A stretch of 22,530 bases of DNA from an uncultured Anaerotignum sp. Its GTDB lineage: Bacteria > Bacillota > Clostridia > Lachnospirales > Anaerotignaceae. Location of the stretch: NCBI RefSeq assembly GCF_934277605.1, contig NZ_CAKQVD010000030.1:1-22530 (forward strand), written 5' to 3'. The position numbers were made by a program, and so were the translations under genes. The notes below the pieces were generated by a model. It made no database searches. It was not told the DNA's origin and saw only the letters and a program-made list of their open reading frames with translations. Positions 14,062 to 21,945 of this stretch are shown here, piece by piece (positions within the stretch are counted from its first letter, which is position 1; each line of letters opens with the position of its first letter).

Positions 14062-15285
14062 GTGAAAACACTGGGCATTATAACCGAATATAACCCCTTT
14101 CATAAGGGACATGCCTATATGCTTGAAAAAGCCAAAAAAAAGGCCGAGGCCGACCGTGTGGTTGTCATTATGAGCGGCAGCTTTGTGCAGAGAGGAGAGC
14201 CTGCCGTTTTCGATAAATGGACAAGAACCGCCGCCGCACTGAAAAACGGTGCCGATTTGGTGCTGGAGCTGCCTGTGCTGTTTGCCGCCGCCCATGCGGA
14301 AGCCTTTGCCAGAGGTGCGGTGCGTCTGCTGACGGAAAGCGGCATTGTGGATACGCTTGCCTTTGGCTCCGAAAGCGGCAACCTGCAAGAGCTGCAGGAG
14401 GCTGCCAAAATTTTGGCAAACGAAACAGAGGAATTTCAGCGGCTTTTGAAGGAGCAGCTTGCAGAGGGGCTTTCCTATCCCGCCGCTCGTGCAAGGGTGC
14501 TGGAAACCCTTTCCCAAATCAACAGCGACATTCTTTCCAAGCCGAATGACATCTTGGGGCTGGAATATCTGAAGGCATTAAGCTATTATTCCTCCCACAT
14601 GGAGCCGATGACCATTCGCCGTCGGGGCGATTACAACAGCCTTTCCCTTCTGAACGGCTATGCCTCCGCAAGTGCTGTCCGCAAGGCCTTGGAAGAAAAC
14701 CGCAGCACCGATGCCATGGCACATCTGCCCGAAAACACCCATGATTTTTATAACAAGGCTCTCTCCATCGGGACTGCACCTGTTTTTTGGGAGGCACTCA
14801 TGCCTGCCCTGCATTATAAGCTGCGCACCACCTCGATTGAGGAATTGCGAGAAATTGCGGAGGTGACGGAGGGACTGGAAAATCGGATTCTTCATTCCAT
14901 TGACAGCTGCTATTCCTTTGAGGAAGTGATGAATTTCATCAAAACAAAGCGGTATACCCGCACAAAGATTCAGCGGATTTTGCTGCACATCCTCCTGGAT
15001 ATCAAGGAATCCGAGGTTTCCTATTTCCTGAACCTTCCCAAAATGCCCTATGTGCGTGTGCTGGGCTTCCGAAAGGAGCATTCCGATATCCTTGCGGATT
15101 TGACGGAGCGGGCAAAATGCCCTGTGCTGACCAATCTGAAAAAAGCGCCCGCCGTTCTCAACGAGGACGGGCTTGCCCTGCTTGCACTGGAAAAAACAGC
15201 AACCGATTTGCACGCCTTGGCTTATCCGAACCCGATGTATCGTGCGCCAAACCAAGATTTTACAAAGCCTCTTGTCATTCTCTGA
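14062..15285 (+). CDS. tmcAL: tRNA(Met) cytidine acetate ligase (TmcAL/YlbM family)
   Basis: TmcAL uses acetate and ATP to make N4-acetylcytidine at the wobble base of elongator tRNA-Met, which keeps AUG and AUA decoding accurate. The 407-residue length fits the family (B. subtilis YlbM about 415). The nucleotidyltransferase N-terminus is clear: LGIITEYNPFHKGHAYML, with the HxGH ATP-binding motif, then MSGSFVQRGEPAVFDKW. RRRGDYNSL, SASAVRKALEEN and FIKTKRYTRTKIQRILLHIL further in are also family hallmarks. The start is GTG at 14062, with AAAGGAG eight bases upstream; the longer reading from 13969 has no ribosome binding site. It uses acetate, the product of the adjacent pta-ackA pathway, though no functional link is shown. 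Confidence 0.93.
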   Translation: MKTLGIITEYNPFHKGHAYMLEKAKKKAEADRVVVIMSGSFVQRGEPAVFDKWTRTAAALKNGADLVLELPVLFAAAHAEAFARGAVRLLTESGIVDTLAFGSESGNLQELQEAAKILANETEEFQRLLKEQLAEGLSYPAARARVLETLSQINSDILSKPNDILGLEYLKALSYYSSHMEPMTIRRRGDYNSLSLLNGYASASAVRKALEENRSTDAMAHLPENTHDFYNKALSIGTAPVFWEALMPALHYKLRTTSIEELREIAEVTEGLENRILHSIDSCYSFEEVMNFIKTKRYTRTKIQRILLHILLDIKESEVSYFLNLPKMPYVRVLGFRKEHSDILADLTERAKCPVLTNLKKAPAVLNEDGLALLALEKTATDLHALAYPNPMYRAPNQDFTKPLVIL

Positions 15286-15303
15286 GGAAAACAAGCATAA
15301 AAT
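15275..15303 (+). promoter_or_regulatory. Sigma-E-like sporulation promoter before ylbJ
   Basis: TCATTCT (15275-15281) and CATAAAAT (15296-15303) are 14 bases apart and match the B. subtilis sigma-E pattern (KMATATT, 14-15 bases, CATACAHT) at five of seven and seven of eight positions. It overlaps the end of tmcAL. ylbJ belongs to the sigma-E regulon in B. subtilis, which supports the call. A terminator-like hairpin lies immediately downstream. Confidence 0.4.
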
Positions 15304-15316
15304 GGAATCAAACAAG

Positions 15317-15353
15317 AAAAGCCGCAGAAATCCTTTTGTTTCTCGGCTTTTTT
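15317..15353 (+). terminator. Terminator-like hairpin between tmcAL and ylbJ
   Basis: AAAAGCCG (15317-15324) pairs with CGGCTTTT (15344-15351), and after one bulged C five further pairs (AGAAA/TTTCT) enclose an 8-base loop. Six T (15348-15353) end the structure, and the ylbJ ribosome binding site GGAGGG begins at 15357. It is well placed to stop tmcAL transcription, or to control entry into ylbJ. Confidence 0.7.
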
Positions 15354-15368
15354 GATGGAGGGATTCTT

Positions 15369-16469
15369 ATGAAAAAGCCTGTTCTTCTCTTGGAATGCTG
15401 CACCTGTTTTTTGATTTATTCCCTGCTGCGTTTCCCCGATGCCCTGCTGACTGCCTCTGCCGAAGGCGTACAGCTTTGGCTGACAAAGGTATTTCCCTCT
15501 TTGTTTCCGTTTCTTGCCGCCTGCGGCATTTTGCTGCGCATTGGTGCGGCACAGCGGATGGGCAAGCTGCTGCAGCCCCTCATGCAGCCCTTGTTCCGCC
15601 TGCCCGGTGTTGCCGCCTTCCCTTTTTTCTTCGGCATACTTTCCGGCTATCCCATGGGTGCAAAGCTGACCGCCCTGCTCTATAAAGAAAAACAGCTTTC
15701 CCTTGCGGATGCACAGCACCTGCTCGCTTTTTCCAACTGTCCCGGCCCCCTGTTTCTCATCGGAACGGTTGGGGTTGGCTTCTTCGGCACAGCCGCCTTT
15801 GGCTATCTGCTCTGGCTTTCCGCCCTTTTGGGTGCTGTCTGCACAGGGCTTTTTCTCCGTTTTCGCAAAAAAAGGATGCCTTCCGCCTGCCGCATTGCCT
15901 CTGTGCCTCTCCATGCCGCATTGACAGAGGTGCTTTCCCATTCCGTTGCGGATGCCCTGCAAACCATTTTGCTGATTGGCGGATATCTGATTTTATTCGG
16001 CGTTCTTTCTGCGGCACTGACAGAGGCGGGGCTTTTTTCCCTGCTTTCTCGGCTGTTCTTTTTTCTGCCGCTTTCTGCGGAGAGCCTGCGCGGCATTTTG
16101 AGCGGTCTTTTGGAGATGACAAACGGTGCCTTCCTTCTGAGCCGCTCCGCCGATGCCCTTCCTCTGCGGCTCGGCTTGACTGCCTTCCTTGTTTCCTTCG
16201 GCGGCTTTTCTATTTTGGGGCAAACCCTCGGGGTGCTTGCCGCCGTCCCCATATCCAAAAAAGACTACCTCAAAGGGAAGCTTCTCCATGCCCTTTTCAG
16301 CAGTCTTTCTTTTTCTATGCTCTATCCGATTTTTCAGGAATACACACAAAAAGAAGTTCCCGTGTTTTTTCCGCTCACAGAAACTTCTTTTTCGTTCTCT
16401 TTTCTCAGGCTTCTGCCCCTCCTGTTTTTCCTTGCGGTGCTTGGCTATGCCTTTGTCCGCAGAGAATAA
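15369..16469 (+). CDS. ylbJ: Sporulation integral membrane protein YlbJ
   Basis: A 366-residue very hydrophobic protein with about eight to ten predicted membrane spans and short charged loops. The family signature is visible in LTKVFPSLFPFLAACGILLR and FFGILSGYPMGAKLTALLYK, followed by LLAFSNCPGPLFLIGTVG. In B. subtilis, YlbJ is made in the mother cell and is needed for heat-resistant spores; the molecular role is not settled, with transport into the forespore proposed. The family relation to nucleoside recognition (Gate) proteins suggests a transporter. The ATG at 15369 has GGAGGG six bases upstream. The protein is somewhat shorter than in Bacillus (about 400). The gene marks the organism as a spore former or a descendant of one. 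Its stop lies only six bases from the end of the convergent gene on its right. Confidence 0.9.
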   Translation: MKKPVLLLECCTCFLIYSLLRFPDALLTASAEGVQLWLTKVFPSLFPFLAACGILLRIGAAQRMGKLLQPLMQPLFRLPGVAAFPFFFGILSGYPMGAKLTALLYKEKQLSLADAQHLLAFSNCPGPLFLIGTVGVGFFGTAAFGYLLWLSALLGAVCTGLFLRFRKKRMPSACRIASVPLHAALTEVLSHSVADALQTILLIGGYLILFGVLSAALTEAGLFSLLSRLFFFLPLSAESLRGILSGLLEMTNGAFLLSRSADALPLRLGLTAFLVSFGGFSILGQTLGVLAAVPISKKDYLKGKLLHALFSSLSFSMLYPIFQEYTQKEVPVFFPLTETSFSFSFLRLLPLLFFLAVLGYAFVRRE

Positions 16470-16475
16470 GGGGAT

Positions 16476-16979
16476 TTATTTACCCATACGCAGCTCCTGA
16501 ATGTTTTCTGCCAAAACATCCAAGGTCTGTGCAAAATAATCATCCGTCTTAATGCTTTCGCTGTAAACGACAGACTTCAGCTCCTTCAGCTTGCCCTCTG
16601 CATCCGCAAGCACGCTTTCCGCATATTCCATTGCGCCCAAACGCATATCCTTAGAGGTTTTCTTTGCGGAATCAATGATTGCCGCCGCCTGCTCATAGGC
16701 CTTTTTGGTAACCTCGTTTTCATCCACCAGACGCACCATGCGGTCCTCCGCATTCTTTACGATTTCATCCGCTTCTCTCTGTGCGTCAATCAAAATTTTA
16801 TTTCTTTCTTCAATCACCCACTTGGACTGCTTCAGCTCATTGGGCAGCTTCATGCGGATTTCGCTGATGATATCATAAATTTCCTCTTTATTCACAGTAA
16901 CCTTGCTGCTGAACGGCACAGCCTTACTGCTGTCCATAACGTCTTCTAATTCATCTAATAACTGCAATACAGAATCCAT
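16476..16979 (-). CDS. Coiled-coil protein of unknown function, last gene of the rsmD-coaD operon
   Basis: A 167-residue soluble, mostly helical protein. Residues 1-30 are a short helix and linker, 31-45 (KEEIYDIISEIRMKLP) an acidic-basic helix, and about 50-145 a long coiled coil rich in Glu, Lys and Ala with the phrase ILIDAQREADEIVKNAEDR. This part resembles ATP synthase b/H-type stalks and DivIVA-like proteins, which is why relatives are often labelled ATPase, but there is no nucleotide-binding motif and no membrane segment. I do not recognise a characterised function. The ATG at 16979 follows GAGGGAG by five bases. It starts ten bases after the coaD stop, so it is cotranscribed with rsmD and coaD. 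It could be structural or cell-division related; this is a guess. Confidence 0.85.
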   Translation of the reverse strand: MDSVLQLLDELEDVMDSSKAVPFSSKVTVNKEEIYDIISEIRMKLPNELKQSKWVIEERNKILIDAQREADEIVKNAEDRMVRLVDENEVTKKAYEQAAAIIDSAKKTSKDMRLGAMEYAESVLADAEGKLKELKSVVYSESIKTDDYFAQTLDVLAENIQELRMGK

Positions 16980-16989
16980 TCTTTCTCCC

Positions 16990-17469
16990 TCACTTCTGAT
17001 ATTTTTCTATCACAAAAGGTTTAATCTCCGCGGGCACCATAAAGCTGATATCCCCGCCGAACACAGCAACCTCCTTCACATTTGTGGAGCTTAATGCCAA
17101 ATGCTCCTCATCTGCCGCCAGATAAACCGTTTCGATTTTATCATACAGCTTGCGGTTAATCAGAAACATCGGATATTCGGCAGAAAAATCCAGTGTGTTG
17201 CGCAGCCCTCTGACTGCGATATTTGCACCGATTTCCTTCGCAAAATCCACTAAAAGTCCTTGAAAGGAAGCGACCTCTACGTTTTCAATATGTTTTGTTG
17301 CCAATTCCAAATGATGCTTTCTCTCCTCCACAGTGAAAAGAGATTTTTTATTGGGATTTTCCAACACTGCCACAACAAGACAGTCAAATAAATTTGCGGC
17401 TCTTTCGATAATATCCATGTGCCCCAAGGTCACAGGATCAAAGCTGCCTGCATAAATTGCTTTTTTCAT
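16990..17469 (-). CDS. coaD: Phosphopantetheine adenylyltransferase
   Basis: CoaD transfers AMP from ATP to 4'-phosphopantetheine, the fourth step of coenzyme A synthesis; CoA in turn supplies the arm for ACP. The 159-residue protein is full length. It shows AIYAGSFDPVTLGHMDII with the TxGH nucleotidyltransferase motif, LVDFAKE, VRGLRN and SSTNVKEVAVFGG, where most family members have SSS-VKE. The ATG at 17469 overlaps the rsmD stop by four bases (ATGA), and AGAGGT precedes it; the longer reading would lie inside rsmD. The rsmD-coaD pair is one of the most conserved gene pairs in Firmicutes. Confidence 0.97.
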   Translation of the reverse strand: MKKAIYAGSFDPVTLGHMDIIERAANLFDCLVVAVLENPNKKSLFTVEERKHHLELATKHIENVEVASFQGLLVDFAKEIGANIAVRGLRNTLDFSAEYPMFLINRKLYDKIETVYLAADEEHLALSSTNVKEVAVFGGDISFMVPAEIKPFVIEKYQK

Positions 17470-18026
17470 TTTACCTCTTCCTCCATGCACAAGAACGTCA
17501 AGGTTGTTGTCTTGTACACCTTTTCACGCAAAATTTTCATGCTCTTTGGCGGTGTCAACGCAATTTGAGAGGAGCCCTCTGTGATGAGGTAGCCCTCCCG
17601 GTGCAACAGACCGTTTTCTGCGATTTTCTCCAACACCGGTGTATATAGCTCTGCTTCATAGGGTGGATCCATAAAAATAATGTCGAATTTTTTTCCTTCC
17701 GCCGCCAGCCTGTCCAATGCGGAAAGCACATCCGCCTGCATCAGCCTTGCCTTTTCTTGCAGCTTTGTATGCTGAAGGTTTGCCAAAATAACCCTTTGAC
17801 ATTCTGCTGCATTTTCCACAAAAACAGCCTCCGCCGCTCCTCTGGAAAGTGCCTCAATCCCAATCGCACCACTGCCGGAAAATAAATCCAGAAAGCTTGC
17901 CTCTGGCAAATCAAACGCTATGATATTAAACAGGGTTTCCTTCAAGCGATCCGTCGTCGGTCTGGTTGCCAGTCCTTCAATGGTCTGCAAATGATGTCCC
18001 TTTGCTGCTCCTGCGATGACACGCAT
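17466..18026 (-). CDS. rsmD: 16S rRNA (guanine(966)-N2)-methyltransferase
   Basis: RsmD methylates G966 in helix 31 of 16S rRNA with S-adenosylmethionine. The 186-residue protein starts MRVIAGAAKGHHL, the usual N-terminus, then ATRPTTDRLKETLFNII, the SAM-binding motif LDLFSGSGAIGIEALSRGA and the catalytic MDPPY. The ATG at 18026 is taken because the family begins there and GGGTGGTG lies upstream; the reading to 18167 would overlap the end of recG and cover the promoter. A good promoter lies at 18074-18102. The stop overlaps the coaD start by four bases. Confidence 0.95.
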   Translation of the reverse strand: MRVIAGAAKGHHLQTIEGLATRPTTDRLKETLFNIIAFDLPEASFLDLFSGSGAIGIEALSRGAAEAVFVENAAECQRVILANLQHTKLQEKARLMQADVLSALDRLAAEGKKFDIIFMDPPYEAELYTPVLEKIAENGLLHREGYLITEGSSQIALTPPKSMKILREKVYKTTTLTFLCMEEEVK

Positions 18027-18073
18027 ACTGTCTGCACCACCCAAAAAACCTAATTCTACATGATATCGTTTAG

Positions 18074-18102
18074 AGTATAACAAAATTTTTTTCAGTTGAC
18101 AA
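18074..18102 (-). promoter_or_regulatory. Sigma-A promoter of rsmD-coaD
   Basis: On the minus strand TTGTCA (18102-18097) and TATACT (18079-18074) each match five of six consensus bases and are exactly 17 bases apart. The start would be near 18067, with a leader of about 41 bases. It lies just beyond the recG stop, so the operon is independent of recG. Confidence 0.72.
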
Positions 18103-18129
18103 CCAAAAAGAGAAAAAACAACGAAAATC

Positions 18130-20172
18130 TCACATTTCCAGGCATTTTCCTTCCAGATATCCCACAATTTTCTCTTTTAACGGCTGATGCTCCGCAAGCT
18201 TCAAATTTCTGTCCTTTTGCAAAAGTGCCGCCGCTGCCGCCTGTGCCTCCTTCAAAATCGGCATATCACGGGAAAGGTCTGCAATCTTCAATTCGGGCAA
18301 GCCATGCTGACGGATGCCGAAAAATTCCCCCGGCCCACGCAGCTGCAAATCCTTCTCGGAAATGACAAAGCCATCCTCCGATTCGGTCATGGTTTTCATG
18401 CGCTGCCTTGCAATCTTCGTTTTCGTATCGCTGACCAAGATGCAATAGGATTTTTCCGCACCTCTGCCCACACGACCTCTGAGCTGATGTAGCTGTGCCA
18501 AGCCGAACCGCTCCGCATTTTCAATCAGCATGATGGTTGCATTCGGCACATTGATGCCAACCTCAATCACCGTTGTGGAAACCAAAACATCAATCCCGCC
18601 TGCCGCAAAGCAATCCATCACCGCCTGCTTTTCCTTCGCCTTCATTTTTCCATGCACACAGGCCACCCTGCAATGCGGCAAGGCCTCCACCAATTCCTCC
18701 GTATATTCCAAGACGGACTGCACCTCTAATTTCTCATTTTCCTCAATCATCGGGCAAATGACATACGCCTGTCTGCCTGCGGCAACGTGCTTTTCGATAA
18801 AGGCATAAATCCGCGGATGATATCTGCTGTCCACCGCAGAGGTATCTATTTTCTGCCTGCCGGGCGGCAACTCATCAATGATAGAAATATCCAAATCCCC
18901 ATAAAGAATCAGTGCCAAGGTTCTCGGAATGGGCGTTGCCGTCATAACGAGCGTATGCACATTTTCGCCCTTCTCCGCCAAGGTGCTTCTCTGGCGCACA
19001 CCAAAGCGGTGCTGTTCATCCGTGATTGCCAAGCCAAGCCGCTGAAATGCCACACCCTTTTGAATCACGGCATGGGTGCCGATAATCATTTGTGCCTCTC
19101 CTGCCGCTATGCTTGCCAAGCGCTCCCGTTTTTCCTTCGCAGTCAAGCTGCCTGTCAAAAGCACCACCGCAATGCCCGCCGGCTCAAATATCCTCCGAAA
19201 GCTTTCCTCATGCTGCCTTGCCAGAACCTCCGTCGGTGCCATCATGGCAACCTGATAGCCGTTTTGAATCGTCCAATATGCCGCAAGCATTGCCACCGCC
19301 GTTTTGCCGCTGCCGACATCCCCCTGCACCAAGCGGTTCATCGTTTTGCCTGTGCTCATGTCTCCTTCGATTTCCGCAAGCACCCGCCTTTGCCCGCCCG
19401 TCAAAGCAAAGGGCAGCAGTGCCTCTGCATCCTTCAGTGCCTTTTTCTTTTTCAGCCGCAGCCCCTCGGCACCGTCCTCCAAGGTGCTTTTTAGCTGATA
19501 TAACGCAGTTTGCAGCAAAAACAGCTCCTCAAACACAAGCCGCCGCCTTGCATCATAAAAGCCCTGCTCGGTTTTCGGAAAATGGATGTTTTCAATCGCA
19601 AAATTGCGTTCTGCCAAGTGATATTCCTTCCTCAGCCAAAGAGGCAGCTCCTCCTGCAAGCCGCCGCCCATTTGCTTGAGTGCCTCCTCCATCAGATTGC
19701 GGAGCATTTTCTGCGAAAGTCCCTCAACAGAAGGATAAACGGGGAGAATCCGCCCCCCTGCGAAGTTTTCCCCAATGCGCTCACATTCGGGAGAGGCAAC
19801 CTCAACCCTGCCGTATTTTTTTTGCAGCCTTCCGGAAAAGAGATACCATTCGCCGATTTTCAGGCTGTTTTTCATATAGGGCTGATTATACCAAACCACC
19901 CAAGCCGCACCCGTTTCATCATACACCCTCATGCGTGTGTAAACGAGCCTGCCATGGCGGCTGTTCTGCCCCTCCTCCTTGATTTGCGCCAAAAAGACAG
20001 CCGCCTCCTCCATCGGGAAATGCAGGTCTGCAATTTTCAAAATTTGGCTTCTGTCCTTATATTCTCTGGGGTAATGCGTGAGCAAATCCCCCACGGTAGC
20101 AATGCCCAGCTTATGCAGCTTTTTTTCTCTTTGCTCGCCGACTCCCTTCAGTACAGAAATCCCTGCATCCAT
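18130..20172 (-). CDS. recG: ATP-dependent DNA helicase RecG
   Basis: RecG remodels stalled replication forks and branched recombination intermediates. The 680-residue protein is full length. Residues about 1-145 form the wedge domain with an OB fold that binds the junction. The helicase motor follows, with GDVGSGKT (Walker A, 284-291), DEQHRFGV (Walker B, 385-392), TATPIPRT (411-418) and QLRGRVGRG (563-571). ELPPGRQ (434-440) is a RecG hallmark. The ATG at 20172 has GGGAGG seven bases upstream. It follows the FakA-type gene on the same strand, separated by a probable weak terminator, so it may depend partly on read-through; I see no promoter of its own in the 80-base gap. Confidence 0.97.
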   Translation of the reverse strand: MDAGISVLKGVGEQREKKLHKLGIATVGDLLTHYPREYKDRSQILKIADLHFPMEEAAVFLAQIKEEGQNSRHGRLVYTRMRVYDETGAAWVVWYNQPYMKNSLKIGEWYLFSGRLQKKYGRVEVASPECERIGENFAGGRILPVYPSVEGLSQKMLRNLMEEALKQMGGGLQEELPLWLRKEYHLAERNFAIENIHFPKTEQGFYDARRRLVFEELFLLQTALYQLKSTLEDGAEGLRLKKKKALKDAEALLPFALTGGQRRVLAEIEGDMSTGKTMNRLVQGDVGSGKTAVAMLAAYWTIQNGYQVAMMAPTEVLARQHEESFRRIFEPAGIAVVLLTGSLTAKEKRERLASIAAGEAQMIIGTHAVIQKGVAFQRLGLAITDEQHRFGVRQRSTLAEKGENVHTLVMTATPIPRTLALILYGDLDISIIDELPPGRQKIDTSAVDSRYHPRIYAFIEKHVAAGRQAYVICPMIEENEKLEVQSVLEYTEELVEALPHCRVACVHGKMKAKEKQAVMDCFAAGGIDVLVSTTVIEVGINVPNATIMLIENAERFGLAQLHQLRGRVGRGAEKSYCILVSDTKTKIARQRMKTMTESEDGFVISEKDLQLRGPGEFFGIRQHGLPELKIADLSRDMPILKEAQAAAAALLQKDRNLKLAEHQPLKEKIVGYLEGKCLEM

Positions 20173-20204
20173 GGCCCTTCCTCCCTTCTGCCGCTTGATA
20201 AAGA

Positions 20205-20237
20205 AACAGGGAGAATCCGACTAAGAATCTCCCCGTT
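20205..20237 (-). terminator. Probable weak terminator between the fakA-type gene and recG
   Basis: AACAGGGAGAATC (20205-20217) pairs with GAATCTCCCCGTT (20225-20237), 12 of 13 positions on the minus strand including one G-U, around a short loop. It is followed there by TTCTTTATC, a poor U-tract. In the plus direction CGTTTTGTT follows, so polarity is not decisive. Confidence 0.5.
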
Positions 20238-20252
20238 TTGTTCTGTATCGTT

Positions 20253-21926
20253 TTATTCCACCGAGATGATGTAGTAATACAAGGGCTGGCCGCCGCTTTG
20301 TACCTCTACCTCGCAATCAGGATAATTTTCTTCGATAAACGCAGCCAATTCCTGTGCATCCTCCTCTGTTGCATCTGCACCGTAATAAATGCTGATGACT
20401 TCGCTTTCCTCTGTGATGGCAGCACGCAACAATTCCTTTGTGCCTTCCATAACATCCTCTGCGACAACCTCAATTTCATCATTCAGCATACCAAGGATGT
20501 TACCCTCCTTGATTTCCTTATCGCCAATGGAGGTATCCCGCACTGCATAGGTTACGGTTGCGGTATCCACCTGCTGAATGGCATCCTTCATCGCCGCTTC
20601 CATTTCATCGGGATCTGCGTCATGCTCATAGCAGAACATGGCACTAATGCCTTCTGGAACGGAACGGGAAGGAATCACATGCAGCTTTTTCTCCTCGCTC
20701 AGCTTTGCCGCCTGCTCTGCCGCCAAAATGATGTTTTTGTTGTTCGGCAAAATAAAGATATGATCTGCATTGATTTTATCCACCGCATTGAGAATATCCT
20801 CTGTGCTGGGGTTCATGGTCTGTCCGCCCTCAATGACCTCATCTACACCGAGGTTTTTGAAAATCTTTGTCAGCCCCTCCCCTGCGGAAATGGAAACAAA
20901 GCCGATGTCCTTCTTCTCCGCCTTGGGCTCCTCTGCCCTGGGTGCCTCCGCCTTCGGTGCATCTGCGGCAAAATTGATTTTATTTGTGTGCTGTTCTCTC
21001 ATGTTATCAATCTTCAGACCGCTCAGACTGCCGATGGTCAATGCTTTTTCAATCGCCAAGCCGGGATGGTCTGTATGCACATGAATCTTAATGATATCAT
21101 CATCCGCAACGCAAACAATGGAATCCCCGATTGTGCCAAGATATGCTTTCAGTGCTGTTGTCACGCCCTCATCCGCATGGTCTACGTTGATGAAAAACTC
21201 TGTGCAGTACCCAAAGGTAATGCTTTCATTTTCCACAGAGGCCAAGGATGCAAAATTCATTTCGGGTGCCGCTGTGTTTTGGTTCTCCTGCAACACAACG
21301 GGCAAATCGCCGCCCATCTGCTTGAGTGCGCCCTCCAGAATATACAGCAGCCCTCTGCCGCCGGCATCCACAACGCCCGCCTGCTTTAACACAGGCAGCA
21401 TTTCGGGTGTCTGCGCCAAAACCTTGTGGCCATCCTCGATAATGCCCTTCAGGAACACCTCGATTTCCTCTGTTTCCTCTGCCAATTTCACTGCTGCCTC
21501 CGCACAGCCTCTTGCAACTGTCAAAATGGTGCCTTCCTTTGGCTTCATCACTGCCTTATAGGCTGTCTTGACTGCCTGCTCTGCGGCTGTCGCCAATTCC
21601 TGAACACCTGCTTCCTCCATACCCTCCAGCGCCTTTGCAAAGCCACGGAAGAGCTGAGAGGTAATTACGCCGGAGTTCCCTCTTGCGCCTCTCAATGCAC
21701 CGCCGGATGCCGCCTTTGCGATATCCGCCACCTGTAAAGATCCGTTCTTTTCCGCTTCTCTTGCCGCCGCCATAACGGTCAAGGACATATTTGTACCGGT
21801 ATCCCCATCAGGAACGGGGAATACGTTCATTGCGTCTACCAATTGTTTATTTGATGCCAACTCGTTCGCACCGGCAATGATCATTCTGCCCAAACGAACG
21901 CCGTTTAATTTCATTGTACTGCTCAC
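20253..21926 (-). CDS. fakA: FakA-type DAK2 domain protein (fatty acid kinase ATP-binding subunit)
   Basis: Members of this family bind ATP and, with a FakB lipid-binding partner, phosphorylate free fatty acids to acyl-phosphate. The 557-residue protein has an N-terminal DhaL (DAK2) domain (about 5-200) with the Mg-ATP motif VPDGDTGTNMSL and GALRGARGNSGVI, then VDAGGRGLLYILEG, a middle domain with HVHTDHPG, and a C-terminal domain of DegV-like fold. Around residues 318-336 an Ala/Pro/Glu/Lys-rich linker (APKAEAPRAEEPKAEKK) is inserted, variable in such proteins. Start codon is uncertain: GTG 21926 lies eight bases after AGGAGG, TTG 21929 five, and ATG 21914 twenty; GTG is preferred. No fakB gene is in the window. 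It follows the Asp23 gene as in B. subtilis yloU-yloV. Confidence 0.9.
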   Translation of the reverse strand: MSSTMKLNGVRLGRMIIAGANELASNKQLVDAMNVFPVPDGDTGTNMSLTVMAAAREAEKNGSLQVADIAKAASGGALRGARGNSGVITSQLFRGFAKALEGMEEAGVQELATAAEQAVKTAYKAVMKPKEGTILTVARGCAEAAVKLAEETEEIEVFLKGIIEDGHKVLAQTPEMLPVLKQAGVVDAGGRGLLYILEGALKQMGGDLPVVLQENQNTAAPEMNFASLASVENESITFGYCTEFFINVDHADEGVTTALKAYLGTIGDSIVCVADDDIIKIHVHTDHPGLAIEKALTIGSLSGLKIDNMREQHTNKINFAADAPKAEAPRAEEPKAEKKDIGFVSISAGEGLTKIFKNLGVDEVIEGGQTMNPSTEDILNAVDKINADHIFILPNNKNIILAAEQAAKLSEEKKLHVIPSRSVPEGISAMFCYEHDADPDEMEAAMKDAIQQVDTATVTYAVRDTSIGDKEIKEGNILGMLNDEIEVVAEDVMEGTKELLRAAITEESEVISIYYGADATEEDAQELAAFIEENYPDCEVEVQSGGQPLYYYIISVE

Positions 21927-21945
21927 CAATGCTTCCTCCTCTTGC

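Noticed and set aside
13924..15315. Minus-strand open frames across tmcAL (197, 108, 92 and 245 codons)
   Set aside because: They are antisense shadows. The plus-strand tmcAL has a full family match, an HxGH motif and a good ribosome binding site.
15222..16349. Several minus-strand open frames across ylbJ
   Set aside because: Their Lys/Arg/Gly-rich products arise from antisense of hydrophobic codons. None shows a start signal or a known domain.
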